Of a stretch of DNA of 64,000 nucleotides, positions 42,011-53,711 are shown piece by piece. The notes beneath the pieces were generated by a model that was not told the origin of the DNA, did no database searches, and saw nothing but the letters and a program-made list of their open reading frames with translations. A program made the position numbers and the translations under genes. The stretch is from Gautieria morchelliformis (lineage: Eukaryota > Basidiomycota > Agaricomycetes > Gomphales > Gomphaceae): positions 1 to 64,000 of the forward strand of contig WHVA01000323.1 in NCBI GenBank assembly GCA_015179125.1. Reading direction: 5' to 3'. Every line of letters starts with the position of its first letter. The stretch's first letter is position 1.

Positions 42011-42736
42011 GGTGAGTACATTGAGAGTCTTAATCTGTGAAAGACTAAGCATTATTGATAGTTGAATGAGTAATGAGTTATATAGTTATATTCAGACTTC
42101 TATTTGAAGTTGAATAGAGTGGAGTTGTAAAAGCAGAAATATAGAGAAGGCACAGTATGTGGATTCTCTCCAGTGATAACTATGCAAAATTATGCGTCAC
42201 AAAATACCAAGGTAATTCGAAAGGTGAGTTCTGATTGACTGAGGATTTTTGATGTACAAGCTGAGGTATTTATCCAGCTACGGGATATGCTGTGGTGCGA
42301 GGAGCGGAGGAGTGATGTGTGGGTGGACTCGAATGACTGGACTCGGGGGGAACGGTGGTCTGGATGCAGCGGTAACTAAGAGGCTCGTCTATCGAATGAG
42401 AGGGAATGTAGATAGTCATGTGTATCAGAAATGTGGAGTGTAGTCAGAAAAGATAGAAAGGAATATGGAAGGAATGTAAATGAGTGGCTAAACGTCTAGT
42501 CTCTCCGTGGACCAGCACGCCTCAGGCTTGGGCTTCATCTCGGATTGGGGTGGATCCACGGGTACTGGATCAGGGTTGAGTCTGCAGGGCGATGGAGACG
42601 TCAGGGTGTGTCGTGCAGATGTGTGTGGGCTTGGATAGGTTCGGTTGTTGTGAGGGGGGATGTGTAGGTGACGTGGGGTAGCATATATCCGGCAATGGGA
42701 TGTTTGGGCTGTGTTGTAGTGGTAGTGATGGGCTTA
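42011..42736 (-). other. Possible copia LTR/leader upstream of the gag fragment
   Basis: On the minus strand the stretch holds GGATAAATACCTCAGC, a TATA-like site, followed by pyrimidine-rich leader DNA, as in an LTR. Ends and target duplication were not identified. No ORF of note. Confidence 0.3.
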
Positions 42737-43650
42737 CTAGCATCTTTTATGAAACGCATGAGGTATCGACTACCCAAGTGTCCCAAACACTTCCGCGAGG
42801 AATTGTCTGTAAAACTAGAATGGTACACCACTGCAAAGTGGTGGATACCGGCAGTGGCCCATCAAGCTGTGCCAATGCTGTGTGTACCAAAGAAAAACGG
42901 TACTCTACGTACTGTCATCAATCTGCGACAGCAGAACGAAAATACGGTGAAGGACATGACGCCCTTCCTAGACCAGGATGTCATCAGGAGCAATGTCACT
43001 CACTGTAAATACAGCACAAAGCTTGATATGTCAGAGGCATACAAGCAGATCCGCATCCCAAAGACGTCCCAAAGACAGCCTTTGTGACGATCCTTGGCAG
43101 GTTTAGGAGCCAAGTGATACAGATGGGAGATTGTAATGCCCCATCAACGTTTCAACGTCTTATGACGTTGATATTCAGAAACCACATAGGTTGCTTCGTC
43201 CATGTATACATGGACGACATATTTATATTCTTGCACTCGATACAAGAGCATGAGGAACATCTCTGCATAGTATTCAACAGACTACGGAGTAGTCATCTCT
43301 TCTTAACCAAAAAGAAGGTTGATCTCTATTCAGAACGAATGGAGTGCCTTGGCAATATCATAGATGGCCAAGGAGTTCATGCCGATGGTAATAAAATGCA
43401 ACACATCCACGAATGAATGAGGCCCCATACATTTAACGACATGCAGAGGTTCCTCGGCCTCGTCCAATACCTGGCACACTACATGCTGGATGTCAGCGCA
43501 TACACCACCCCATTATCACAATGTGTGCGCAACAACCGTCCATTTGAATGGAGACCCCTGCTGGACAAATGCTTCCAGAGCATAAGAGCATTGGCCTGCA
43601 AGGCCACAACCTTACATCCAATCGACGTACAGAATGTGGACCCGATATAG
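42737..43650 (+). pseudogene. Gypsy G1 reverse transcriptase, broken
   Basis: Three pieces in order: YRLPKCPKHFREEL to STKLDMSEAYKQIRI (to about 43070); QVIQMGDCNAPSTFQRLM with the catalytic HVYMDDIF (43084-43416); and MQRFLGLVQYLAHYM to FEWRPLLDKC (43417-43650). Stops at 43414 and a short loss near 43085 break it. The gag and protease are absent upstream, so it is 5' truncated. Confidence 0.85.
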
Positions 43651-43699
43651 GTCATCACTGACAGTTCAAAGTCTAGTGTCAGAGCCATCTACACCCAAG

Positions 43700-44159
43700 T
43701 GTCAGGGGACACCCTGTTTTCCCTTTCCAGTTCCGACACCACACCCAGTTCCGACTCCATTTCCGACTCCGCTTCCGGTTCCGATTCCATCTCCGCCTCC
43801 GCTTTCCGGAACGATTCCGCTTCGGGGAGAACTTCCACCAGTCCCGTTCGCCTTGCCAGTTCCACTCCAATTTCCGACTTCCACCCCGGAACAGTGTCGG
43901 AAATCAAGCGACTCGCATAATAGGTGGCATCAAGGGTCGATCAAGGGTCAGGGGGATGCAGGGTTGATGGCGGGTGCCAAGTGTTGTCCCTGGCTGCGCA
44001 GCGTAGTATAATACGGGCTCGCTGACATTGGGGGTCCTTAGACTTTTCTCTTTGGATTTCCCCTTGTCAGGTGAGAACCCCCTCTCTTGTATGCTCTGAT
44101 TTCCCCTTGTCAGTTGTGTGGTAGTGTGATCTCCACGACTAGCCAGGGTTGCCCTTACA
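43700..44159 (+). mobile_element. Solo LTR3 inserted in G1 pol
   Basis: Begins TGTCAGGGGACACC and ends GGTTGCCCTTACA, flanked by CAAG on both sides. Removing it restores the codon run ACC CAA GGA CCA (TQGP) of G1 RNase H. It contains a TTCCGACTCC-type short repeat that gives a serine-rich pseudo-frame. A second copy lies inverted at 58942. Confidence 0.85.
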
Positions 44160-44634
44160 CAAGGACCAGACTGGAAAACATGTCGGCCAGCTGGCCTCTT
44201 GTCAAAGAAGCTCAGTGTTGCTCAGCAACACTACAGAACACACAAGCACAAAACCATTGCCGTGCTCGAAGCTCTCATGAAATGGGAGGACAAACTCCTA
44301 GGGTGAAAGTTCACCCTAGTCACGGACCACAAGGGTCTCAAATACTTTGAGACCCAGAAGAATCTGTCAGACAGACAGGTGTGGTTGTGGAAGTTTCTAT
44401 CGCGCTTCAATTACAACACTATCCACCTTGACAGCATTGAGAACAAGGTAGCAGACTGTCTATCCTGCTATTATGAAAGCAACATGGGTGGTGACAATCA
44501 CCCGGAACATGTCTTTGTCAATGAAGACACACGACTAGACCCGGATGGTGAGCTAATGCCCACCAACCAATACATGGAGCTGCATACAGCAGCTACAATG
44601 CGATCAACTTGCCTCGCAGAGAAAACTGAGCCAT
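44160..44634 (+). pseudogene. Gypsy G1 RNase H region
   Basis: Reads GPDWKTCRPAGLLSKKLSVA, then HKTIAVLEALMKWEDKLLG, TGA, then KFTLVTDHKGLKYFETQKN and FLSRFNYNTIHLDSIENKVA. The TGA at about 44305 stands where related elements have Arg (CGA). Confidence 0.8.
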
Positions 44635-44654
44635 GAACCATAGAAGCTGCAGTA

Positions 44655-45705
44655 ATGAACAAAGGCTTCACCAAGGAGCCTCGCCACGATGTGTCGCTGT
44701 TGGACAACAACAACGACATCCGCATCATTGTGGCAGGCAATGATGGAACCTCCCTACATATAAGCGTCAAAGAGAATATGGACCTGCCAAAGGTCCTACG
44801 CGATGCTTACCAAAGGAACCTGAGTGGCAGGTACACAGCCGACGACTGTGTATACCTGTCAACTCAAAACCTGACCCTGCTGAAGGGAAGCACCAGGAAA
44901 CTCATACCATGGTACATCAGACCATACCGCATGGTCGAGGCACATAATGAAGCCTCAATGGTGACCCTAGAGTTACCTGAAAAGCTGAAAAGCCACCATA
45001 TCTTGCCGGTTTTCCACTCAAGCCTCGTATGACAATATGAGGCTCATAATGACAAGCTGTTTCTCCACTGGGAAGCCAATTCATTTTACAACTTCAGGTC
45101 AAATGATGATGAAGAGTAGCTCATCAACAAGATTATTGCACACTGCTGGATAAACTTGATGGACCTGGAACTCCAGGTCTGCTGGACCCTAGGCAACGTA
45201 ACATGGGAATCCATGTCGTCATGCAAGGATCTAGAAGCCCTGGATCATTACCTAGAGCTCCAGGGAGTGGGCAAGCCACGCAACTTGCCCAAGCGACACT
45301 AGATGTGTCAGTCACAAGCATACCATGTGATGTGCCAGCCATGGTGCAGAGAAATTTTCACCTCAGATCTTTCCGAGGCGCATCGCTTCTTCGAAGCAAC
45401 CACCACCACCATCATCTCCTAATGAAGATGATGCCATCCAAAGATGGGATGGACGTTGATCAATCAATGTCCAAGCCACGATCAATGGCCCAAAACAAGA
45501 GGCCACCAGCATCCTTCATGCACCTGTCACCCATGAGCACTGGATGATCGTGGGGTGGGAAGATGCCCTAGCAATTGTCCACCCAGACAATTGTGACACC
45601 TGCGCAACTTATGCTGCACGCCTGAGGGCTGTGACCAGCACCCGCAAGGTGAACCTGAAGGACGAAGACATCAGCAATATGTCAAGATTGGATTTTAGGC
45701 GTTAA
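44655..45705 (+). pseudogene. Gypsy G1 integrase C-terminus and chromodomain; integrase core missing
   Basis: After a short linker it jumps to DDCVYLSTQNLTLLKGSTRK and LPEKLKSHHILPVFHSSLV, the integrase C-terminal GPY/F-like part. The zinc and DDE core are absent. Then come a TGA and a TAG, and a chromodomain-like stretch (INKIIAHCWINLMDLELQVC, NVTWESMSSCKDLEALDHY). A low-complexity tail with His and Pro continues to about 45547, then WMIVGWEDALAIVHPDNC to 45705. Confidence 0.7.
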
Positions 45706-46348
45706 TAATGTGTATTAGTGAACACAGCGAATGCCCAAACAGCTTGTGCAATGAGGGATGTAGTTCGGTGAACAATGTAAAGCCAATAAAGGTTTACAAG
45801 GTAAGGGGGTTACACAAATGGAGCTCACCCCCTCTACAGTCAAAGTGAAATAGCTCGTGGTACTTGACAATGTAACGTGCAAGGTTCCACAGAAAGGTTG
45901 TCTAGTAGTCACAACCCTTCGCCGAGAACTCCGACAATGGTTTGAAGACTAAAGTAGTGACGGTGAAGTATAGATACTCACCAGTGGTGCTTAAGCCCTG
46001 CTCTGGTTAGAGATAGTAGTCTAGACAAGACGGCTTAAGACAATGGTCACAGTGTGGTCAATTTTTGCACAAGATAGATGTATGATAATTGAACTGCAGA
46101 ATATACATGCGAATGTAAGCTACTTATACCGAATGCTCATATAATATCAGTGAATAGGAAAGAGGTGGTCATGAGTCAGGGTTGGATAGGGGTGGGCAGT
46201 CAGGATACAAATAGATGAAACGCATATACAATAGAACTAAGGAGGAGTGCAAACATGAAACAATGGGGAGGGAAGAGGACAAAGGTACCTATGTAATAAA
46301 ACACGCCTTGAGACCTGCATATATGTTACCCTGCATGGGCTCTTGGTA
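45706..46348. other. Non-coding stretch, nothing recognised
   Basis: It may hold LTR remains of G1. No ORF or clear repeat was seen. Confidence 0.4.
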
Positions 46349-46962
46349 TACCAGGTCAATCCTGCATGATCTATGGGTAGGACGTCACACAAATGCATAC
46401 CAGCCATAGGAACACCCAAAAGGGGTTGAATCGGGAAGGTGATGGGGCCAGTGATGAACCATCATACTGGTTAGAGGATATCAATCATGTTTGATGGCGT
46501 GACTACTGGCGAATGATGCGAGTAGCAAATGGTCATTTGGCGAATTCGGCAAAGAGCGAACGGAGTGAACGTAGAGATGGAGGGATGAAAGGGAAAATGG
46601 GGGTAACTGGATACAAGAATAAATGAGTCATGTGTCATGACCTGTCTATTTCCCTTACCCCGCTGTCTCTATGTTCCCCCTCATCACTCCCCCTGCATCT
46701 TCGCTTGTGTTTGCCCCACCCTCCGACCACTCTTCCTCTACATTCACTTCGTTTGCTGTTCGCCCCATGTTCTGAACAACTATTTGCTGCTTGCATCATT
46801 CACCAGCAGGCACACCATCAAACACAATCAATACCATTTACCCGGTGTGATGGTTCATCACTAGCCCCATCACCTTCTCAATCCAACCCCTTTAGGTGTT
46901 CATATGGCCGGAATGCATTCATGGGACGTCCTACCCATAGGTCATGTGGGATCAACCCAGTA
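46349..46962. repeat. Large imperfect inverted repeat (arms about 121 bp, loop 371 bp)
   Basis: Arms 46349-46470 and 46842-46962. Shared words include GATGGTTCATCACT, CCCATCACCTTC, CAACCCCTTT and GACGTCCTACCCATAG. The loop is C/T-rich on the right and codes for nothing clear. It could be two inverted LTR or MITE pieces, or a fold-back element. Confidence 0.7.
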
Positions 46963-47322
46963 GACGAAGTGTAAATAACCTATGTATCATACATGTATAC
47001 TAGTTATTACATAATCCCAGTGGGCCCCTTAGGGACCCACTGTATAGTTTATGCATGGGAACTGGTCAACAGCTCCCATCGCATCTTAACCTTACACTGT
47101 CACTACATAGCATTCAGAATACCACTATTTGGTCAAGTTCTGCAGTGCCCTTGTGATACAAGAGCAAAGATCGACATCTTTACACCTTTTTGAACTATCC
47201 TGTGGTTGATCGCCACATGGCCAACCGATTGTGGATTTGAAGCAATCTTGAAAAAGATCGCTATGTCAACGACTAAACATCGTTGAGACCCTCCAGTAGA
47301 CCTTCTACTGTCAGCTGCGAGC
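46963..47322. other. Non-coding leader before G2 gag
   Basis: Contains CCCAGTGGGCCCCTTAGGG and no ORF. Probably LTR/leader of G2, but its ends were not found. Confidence 0.3.
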
Positions 47323-48657
47323 GTGATGATTCCACGCAGTCGAAGACGGACACAAGCGATGAGCTCGTGGTCCACACCACTGGCGCAGCCCAGCGACACG
47401 ACAGCTGACGCTACCCTGGACCAAGAGTCCAGGACACCAGAAGACGGAGAGATCATAGATCTCACCACCCTCATCCCCCCAATGGAGGATGAGGAAAATT
47501 CCAACCATATCTCGTCGAGCATGGTCAAGGAAGAGATGACGCTGGGCAACAAGCCGGCGCCGCCCCCCCAATCCCCTCTGCCCAGAGACAAAGGAAAGGG
47601 CAGAGAAGTCTCGCCATCGTCAGACGGCAGAGCATCAATGTCGAGATGGGCACAAAGCCATGACTCGAACCGCCGCTCACGAAGTAGAGCGATGACGCTC
47701 GTCCCTGAAGGGGGACGATGGCAAAAAAGGCGAGCCCCGGACGATGGTCAGGGGTCGGAATACTCAAGCTCAAGTCACAAGAGCTCGAGAACTCATGCCA
47801 TCGACAACGAGACGGCAGAGGCACTGAACAAGCAGGTGCAGGATGCGCTGCACCGGAGCGCACTCACAGGCCAAAAGTACGATCAGCTAGCATCGCAGCT
47901 TGACAATATTGCCTCTGCCATAATGGTAATTGGCAAGGAACTCCACCAGGCGGAGGAGATCAGGCTGCAGGATGTAGCCACGCTGGAGAACGTCCAGACG
48001 GCCCTCCACCCATGCGGGGAATGCGACGCAACACGCCCAAGCTCGCGACAGTCCGCAGCCAAAGAACGCGGTCACGACAAGGAAGACCCATAACGAAAGG
48101 AGCTGGATAAGCAGCGAATGCTGCCGCCAGCCGTCCCAGTCGAAAAGGACGTGAGGTTCAGGAATGAACCTCAAGAGCAACCGGCTGCCCCAATGGACAG
48201 CCGCAAGATGATCCAACAGATCGTCAGGGAACAGGTCGCCTCAGAGCCTGACTCTGAAATGACAACTGAGAGCCTTGAGCTCTAAGTCGCGCACTGGCAG
48301 CATAAAGAGGCTGCAGCCGCACGCTGCCATACGCAGGCCCTTGAGCTGCTAGCGAAGAACGCTGAGGAAGCAGTGGCCCAGAGCCACACCACTCAGCAGC
48401 CCGACGAGCAGCTCACGCGAGCCGTGCAGGACGCACGACAGGCGCATGCAGCCTACAACAGCAGGCTGCGGATCCGCAACGCAGGACTGACTGGGGACAC
48501 CAGGCACAAAATGCCCACGGACTCGAGAGCACAAAATGCTCCCAATCCCGAGCCCGGGGCCTGTCAGGGCATACAACAGCCTGCCCCGCATGACATCACA
48601 GCCGCGCAAGCAATCCATGGCCCCAACGGAATGCCAGGGAATCCTGGATCAGGCTGA
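47323..48657 (+). pseudogene. Gypsy G2 gag, N-terminal part with two in-frame TAA stops
   Basis: Polar, serine- and proline-rich (EDGEIIDLTTLIPPMEDEEN), then helical (NKQVQDALHRSALTGQKYDQ). The frame is interrupted by TAA at 48091 and 48283 and carries on in the same frame to about 48650. Confidence 0.65.
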
Positions 48658-49876
48658 CTTCATACCGCCGGAGCCGTACGACGGGATCACACGGATGATC
48701 CGTGTGGCGTTAGCAGACGCCGTGGACACAGACCCAGAGAAGTCTGTGCTAGCAAAAGCCGGTGTGAAGCTGGCTCACCCCGAACCATATGCCGGGGGAT
48801 CTGACCTCGAAGAGTGTGAGATCTTCGTTGCAGCCATCTTAAGATGGCTGAAAATGAACTGCCTCCTAGGGCCAACCAGCATAGACATGCAGGTCGGCTA
48901 CGTGGGCACACGCCTAACCGGCAAAGCCCAGGAATGGTTCCTTCGAAACATAGAACGCTTCGATTGCCAGGTCCGCAGCTGGACTCTGGAAACAGTGATG
49001 CAGGGCCTTCAAAAAAGGTTCCTGCACACACTGACATACCACCACACATCAAATAAATTCGACGCGGTCATGCAGGGCATGAAGACCGTTCAGGAGATGC
49101 TGAACAAGCTCACAAAATATGTGGCGCATATGATACAGCTGCCAGACGACTACACGTTCCGGAGACGATTTGTGTCGGCGCTGCGCGAAACGCTGCACAA
49201 CAAGGTCCTCAAAAAGGGCTACAACACCGAGAGCAGCTCAATAGAGCAACTCTTCGAGACGGCCCGAATGATAGAGGAAGCCTCCCAATACAATATGGCG
49301 ATGTGCAGCGCAGAAAGTGCAGTGGCAACGGCAAGCGCTGCCTGGCTTACAGGGAGCAAGCTGTTGACACAGACGGGCCTGACCAGGCCAAACCTGTTCT
49401 CAAGAAGTGGAGCAGTGCAGTGGCCGCCTCCCCCACACCCAGCACAAACTGGACGCCCGCCTGAGGCTAAGCAGCCTCAAGCGTCAGGATCATCCCAGCG
49501 ACCTGCCCCCCCAGCGAAAGCGTTGGGCCGGCCTAACAATCGGCCCAGAGGCAACCAAAGCAGCGCCACGTGCGTTGAATGGGGCCAACCTCGCCACAAG
49601 AAAGCCGAGTCCCCCCGGCTTAGGTCCAGTATCAGGACAGCAGCCGCGAGGCACAAAGAGGAGACCAAGGATCTGGAGACAGATCTCGGTCAAAATTCTC
49701 TCCATCAAATTGATGAAGAGGGGGAGGGTGATCCCCAACCCAACAACTCTCCGGATAATGGAGACATGCCCACCGAAGAGTGGGATCCCGAGCCGTCCCA
49801 ATATTACGAATGGGATGAAGAGGCAGAGGACACCACCTACAGGTCCAGCGCTATCAGATTCGCGCCGGAAGACAAC
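48536..49876 (+). pseudogene. Gypsy G2 gag, capsid part, truncated by G3
   Basis: Reads HPEPYAGGSDLEECEIFVAA, LRWLKMNCLLGPTSIDMQVG, LTGKAQEWFLRNIERF and MQGLQKRFLHTLTYHH, the retrotransposon gag fold. It is entered from the upstream frame by a frame change near 48630. The C-terminus becomes acidic and ends at 49876, where the LTR of G3 begins. No zinc knuckle remains. Confidence 0.8.
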
Positions 49877-50241
49877 TGTCAGGGTTCACGCATTTCCTTC
49901 CACAAGTTTCTATTTCCTTCTATGAGTTTCCATAACCTTCCGTCACATTCCGTCACACTCCGTCACACGTCACATTCTGTCACCTTCCGTAACCTTCTAC
50001 AAGTTTCCGTCTCCCATATTATGTAAGCCTTGCCAGCGCTATAAGACTGTAGCCCGTGTGGTGGCGTTTCCTCAGCTTGATCTCTGAGGATACCCACTAC
50101 ACAGGCAAGTCCCCATGTATCTATCGTTGGTAGAGTTATAAACTGAGGATACCCACTACACAGTTGGTCATTGTCCTAGTATCGGCTCTTATCTCCTTGA
50201 GTATCTTTGGTTGTGGCTTCGTCATTAGTGTTGCCCTCACA
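49877..50241 (+). repeat. 5' LTR of G3 (365 bp)
   Basis: TGTCAGGGTTCACGC to TTGCCCTCACA. It has repeated TTCCGTCACA words, a TATA-like CATATTATGTAAGCC and two copies of TGAGGATACCCACTACACAG. Confidence 0.9.
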
Positions 50242-50301
50242 GAAGATCAAGCTCATAGGACGACCCCACACACTTTTCTTAACCAGCCTTCATCTCAGCC
50301 T

Positions 50302-51408
50302 ATGGCAGACCAACTTCCAGACGCATACTGGGACTCCCTGGGTGACCATGGGCCATTTCTTCGAGGCCTCCTTGCCAGCCAAGCACAGCAGCTGCAGCAA
50401 CTTCAACTGCAGAATCAGGAACTGCACGGTCAGATTGTTAACGTTCACGACCACTTAGCCAACGCTGCCGCCAAGGCTGCTGTTGCTGCTGCTCAAGCCC
50501 TTGCACCCTCAGTACCTCACAGTGTCCCTCCATCTACTCGCTCTATCAAAGCAGTGGAACCAGAGAAGTTCAATGGAGACCGTGCAGAGACTGAAGGGTT
50601 TATCAGGTCTATCAGATTGTCCATCGCTGTCCAGCCAGCATCCTTCCCAGATGAGCGCACAAAGATCCTGTATGCTCTTTCCTTCATGACAGGAGGTTCT
50701 GCGGAGATATGGGCACACAACGAGACACAGGCTGTCATTGATGGCACCTCCTCTATATCCACTCTGGAGGGGTTCATTAAACGTGTGGAGGAGGCCTTTG
50801 GTGACCCAGATCGTGCCAGAACGGCTCGCACTAAACTGCATGACCTTAGGATGGCGTCAGGAATGTCGGCAGATGAATACACGGCTCAATTTGAGATCCT
50901 GGCAGGCAGGACAGGCTTTAATGATGAGGCACTCGAGGATGCCTATGCTCATGGCCTCCCAGCAGGTATCCTTGATAAGATCCACGCCCAGCCCTTTCTT
51001 CCATCCAACCTCAAGGCCTGGAAGGAAGCAGCCTGTCAGATTGACCGCAATCATCGTCGTCTGTTAGAGGTCAGGAAGGCACAGACACCTCATGTCCCTA
51101 ATCGCCCTCCTCCTGCCCGACCACTCCACACTCCTGCTACGGCTCCTGTTGTCACAACACCACCCAGTAATGCGACACCTATGGACATTGACTCATCCCG
51201 CCGCCGCACCGAAACACGGACCTGCTACAACTGTAAGAGACCTGGTCACATTTCACCAGACTGTCCTGAACCTCGCAAGCCACGAATCCGCGCAAACCTC
51301 ACGGAGGTGGACATTGCAGCAATTGTCTCTAAATCTGTGGCAGCGGCGATGGAGGAACGCAAACAGAAGGTGGAAGCCCCTGTCCAAGATGAAGGAAAGG
51401 GTTTTTAG
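50302..51408 (+). CDS. gag: G3 gag polyprotein (intact)
   Basis: The likely start is MADQLPDAYW, the first ATG after the LTR; an upstream in-frame extension begins inside the LTR and is unlikely to be used. About 368 residues: a Gln-rich coiled stretch (LQQLQLQNQELHGQIVNVHD), a capsid-like region (FNGDRAETEGFIRSIRLSIA to NRRLLEVRK) and one CCHC knuckle, CYNCKRPGHISPDC, followed by a basic and then acidic tail. It forms the virus-like particle and binds RNA. It ends GKGF-TAG directly on a slippery heptamer that leads into pol. This is the only intact ORF of the element besides the one after pol. Confidence 0.88.
   Translation: MADQLPDAYWDSLGDHGPFLRGLLASQAQQLQQLQLQNQELHGQIVNVHDHLANAAAKAAVAAAQALAPSVPHSVPPSTRSIKAVEPEKFNGDRAETEGFIRSIRLSIAVQPASFPDERTKILYALSFMTGGSAEIWAHNETQAVIDGTSSISTLEGFIKRVEEAFGDPDRARTARTKLHDLRMASGMSADEYTAQFEILAGRTGFNDEALEDAYAHGLPAGILDKIHAQPFLPSNLKAWKEAACQIDRNHRRLLEVRKAQTPHVPNRPPPARPLHTPATAPVVTTPPSNATPMDIDSSRRRTETRTCYNCKRPGHISPDCPEPRKPRIRANLTEVDIAAIVSKSVAAAMEERKQKVEAPVQDEGKGF
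51399..51408 (+). promoter_or_regulatory. -1 frameshift site G GGT TTT before gag stop
   Basis: Gag codons read AAG GGT TTT TAG, giving the heptamer GGGTTTT in the X XXY YYZ register (51399-51405). A -1 step enters TTA GGC CAG and runs open into the protease. Confidence 0.7.
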
Positions 51409-52319
51409 GCCAGTCAGCGGTGAAAGACATGCCCCGCTCGACGAATCGATTTTCAGTTCTCGAAACATGTACAATAGGGATCACAGGCGATATGATGCAT
51501 CCTTCTCCTATCCCTGATCGAACTGAAACCAAACCAGCCATGCCAAAAACCCAACCCATCGCTCCAGTTGCTAATGCAAACCTTCCAGTCCCTCTATATG
51601 TCCGTACTGCTGACCTCTGCCGATGCACCAAAGTACCTCTCAAGGTCCACTCCGTTGACACAGGGCATCCACTTGCAATTGACTCCCTCCTTGACAGTGG
51701 TGCTACAGGGATGTTCATCGATGTGGAGTTTGTAAGGGAACACAGACTTCGGACCCGTCCCCTACCCCGTGCCATCCCTGTCTACAATATTGATGGTACC
51801 CCAAATGAGGCTGGCTCAATCAAGGAAGAAGTTGACCTCATTTGCACCTTTGGGGATCATACGGAACGTGCCACATTCTCCGTCACGAGCCTTGGACGAC
51901 TTGCCATCATTCTTGATCACACATGGCTCGTTGACCACAACCCAGAAGTTGACTGGCGTACAGGAGATGTGAAGATGACACGCTGTCCCAAGTCATGTGG
52001 GGGCAGACCTGTTGTCAGAGGGCCCACAGTCGAAACTGTTCCAGAAGAGAGTGTAGATCAAGAGGAGGTTCCCATACAGCACACCCGCTCCCTACTTGAG
52101 GAAGGAGACAGGACCTTTGTCATCTTTGTGAATGAGAGTCCTGAAATGATTGGCGCAGGCTGGACTGTTTCCCAACAGCTTGCTGAACGGGCCAGCAAGT
52201 CTGCACCAGTCAGATCCTTTGAGGACCTTGTCCCAAACCATACCAGGAGTTCAAGGATGTGTTTTCTAAGGAGTCATTTGACCAACTGCCTCCCGAAAGC
52301 CCTGGGACCATGCAATTGA
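51405..52319 (+). pseudogene. pol: G3 pol: aspartic protease
   Basis: Protease active-site word LLDSGATGMF, followed by the flap-like and hydrophobic parts FSVTSLGRLAIILDHTWLV and NPEVDWRTGDV. It cuts Gag-Pol. The frame is open from the -1 site. It is lost near 52235, where the family sequence PYQEFKDVFSKESFDQLPP continues in another frame, and again near 52293 before RT. Confidence 0.85.
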
Positions 52320-53397
52320 GCTCACTCCAGGTGCACAACCCTTCAGCACAAAGGTTTACCCAATGTCACCGGTTGAGCAAAGGGAACTGGATAACTTCCT
52401 TGAGGAGAACCTGAAGAGCCATCGTATCCGTCCTTCCAAATCACCTATGGCATCTCCCGTCTTCTTTGTGAAGAAAAAGGACGGCAGTCTTAGATTTGTG
52501 CAAGACTACCGGAAGCTCAATGATATAACAATCAAGAATGCCTATCCTTTGCCCCTCGTTCCAGACATCATGAATAAGATTGCTGCTGGAAGGGCTAAAT
52601 ACTTCACAAAGCTTGACATTCGCTGGGGATATAATAATGTACGCATAAAAGAGGGAGATGAGTGGAAGGCAGCCTTTCGGACAAATAGGGGCTTGTATGA
52701 ACCTCTAGTCATGTTCTTTGGACTCACGAACAGCCCAGCAACCTTCCAGACAATGATGAATGACATCTTCAAGAGTCTCATCGATGAAGGGGTTGTGGTG
52801 GTGTTCATGGACGACATTCTTATCTTCACAGAGTCGCTTGAAGAACATCGTAGGATTGTACGACGTGTCCTTGAAATCCTCCGGGCCAACAACCTGTACC
52901 TCAAACCTGAAAAATGCCTATTTGAGCAATTAGAGGTAGAGTATCTCGGCCTCATCCTCTCTCAAGGACAGGTTGCCATGGACCCAGTCAAGGTTGCAGG
53001 GGTGCGGGACTGGCCAATACCACGTAACGTCACTGAAGTCAAATCATTCCTTGGTTTCATCAACTTCTACCGTAGATTTGTGGAAGACTTCTCACACATT
53101 GCAAAGCCCCTCAACCAGTTGACAAAACAGGATGCCCAATGGTCTTGGGATCCAAATGGCCCAGAGCAAATGTCCTTCGACAAGCTCAAACTCCTCATCA
53201 CCTCAACACCATCCTTGTCCTCCCTGATCAAGACAAACATTTCCGTCTTGAAACAGATGCCTCAGCCTATGCCACAGGAGCAGTACTGTCCCAGCTATGT
53301 GATGATGGCAAATGGCGGCCTGTGGGGTTTGTCTCCAAAAGCCTCAATGATGCTGAACGCAACTATGCCATCCATGACAAGGAGCTTCTTTCTGTGA
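52294..53397 (+). pseudogene. pol: G3 pol: reverse transcriptase
   Basis: Open from about RKPWDHAIELTPG through ASPVFFVKKKDGSLRFVQDY, FTKLDIRWGYNNVRI, FGLTNSPATFQTMMN, catalytic VVFMDDILIF (FMDD), YLGLILSQGQV and SFLGFINFYRRFV. All RT blocks are present. The frame is lost near 53208, one base short, before RNase H. Confidence 0.9.
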
Positions 53398-53711
53398 TTC
53401 GGGGATTAGAGGAATGGCGCCACATCTTAGAGGGAACGAAGCACAAGATTGAGATTCTCAATGACCATCAGAATCTCACCTACTTCCGCACTGCACAAAA
53501 CCTGAACCGTCGTCAAGCACGCTGGTCACTCTACCTCTCTCGCTTTGATTTTGAGCTGACCCATCGTCCTGGTCGTCATTCAGCCAAGCCTGATGCACTC
53601 TCACGACGCGTGGATCATAAGCGGGGGAGGAAGACAACCAAAATCAAGTCTTACTTACCCCTGACTTGTTCCACATCAAGGCGAATCCTCCAGAGGCTGG
53701 CGCGCAGTTAG
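53200..53711 (+). pseudogene. pol: G3 pol: RNase H
   Basis: Reads VLPDQDKHFRLETDASAYAT, then VGFVSKSLNDAERNYAIHDK and EIL-NDHQNLTYF, with DALSRR at the end. It is the usual gypsy RNase H after the tether. The frame changes again near 53655 into integrase. Confidence 0.88.

Noticed and set aside
43699-43920. Serine-rich frame in LTR3 (also minus strand at 59184-59555)
   Set aside because: Arises from the TTCCGA-type repeat inside a solo LTR with defined ends and target duplications.
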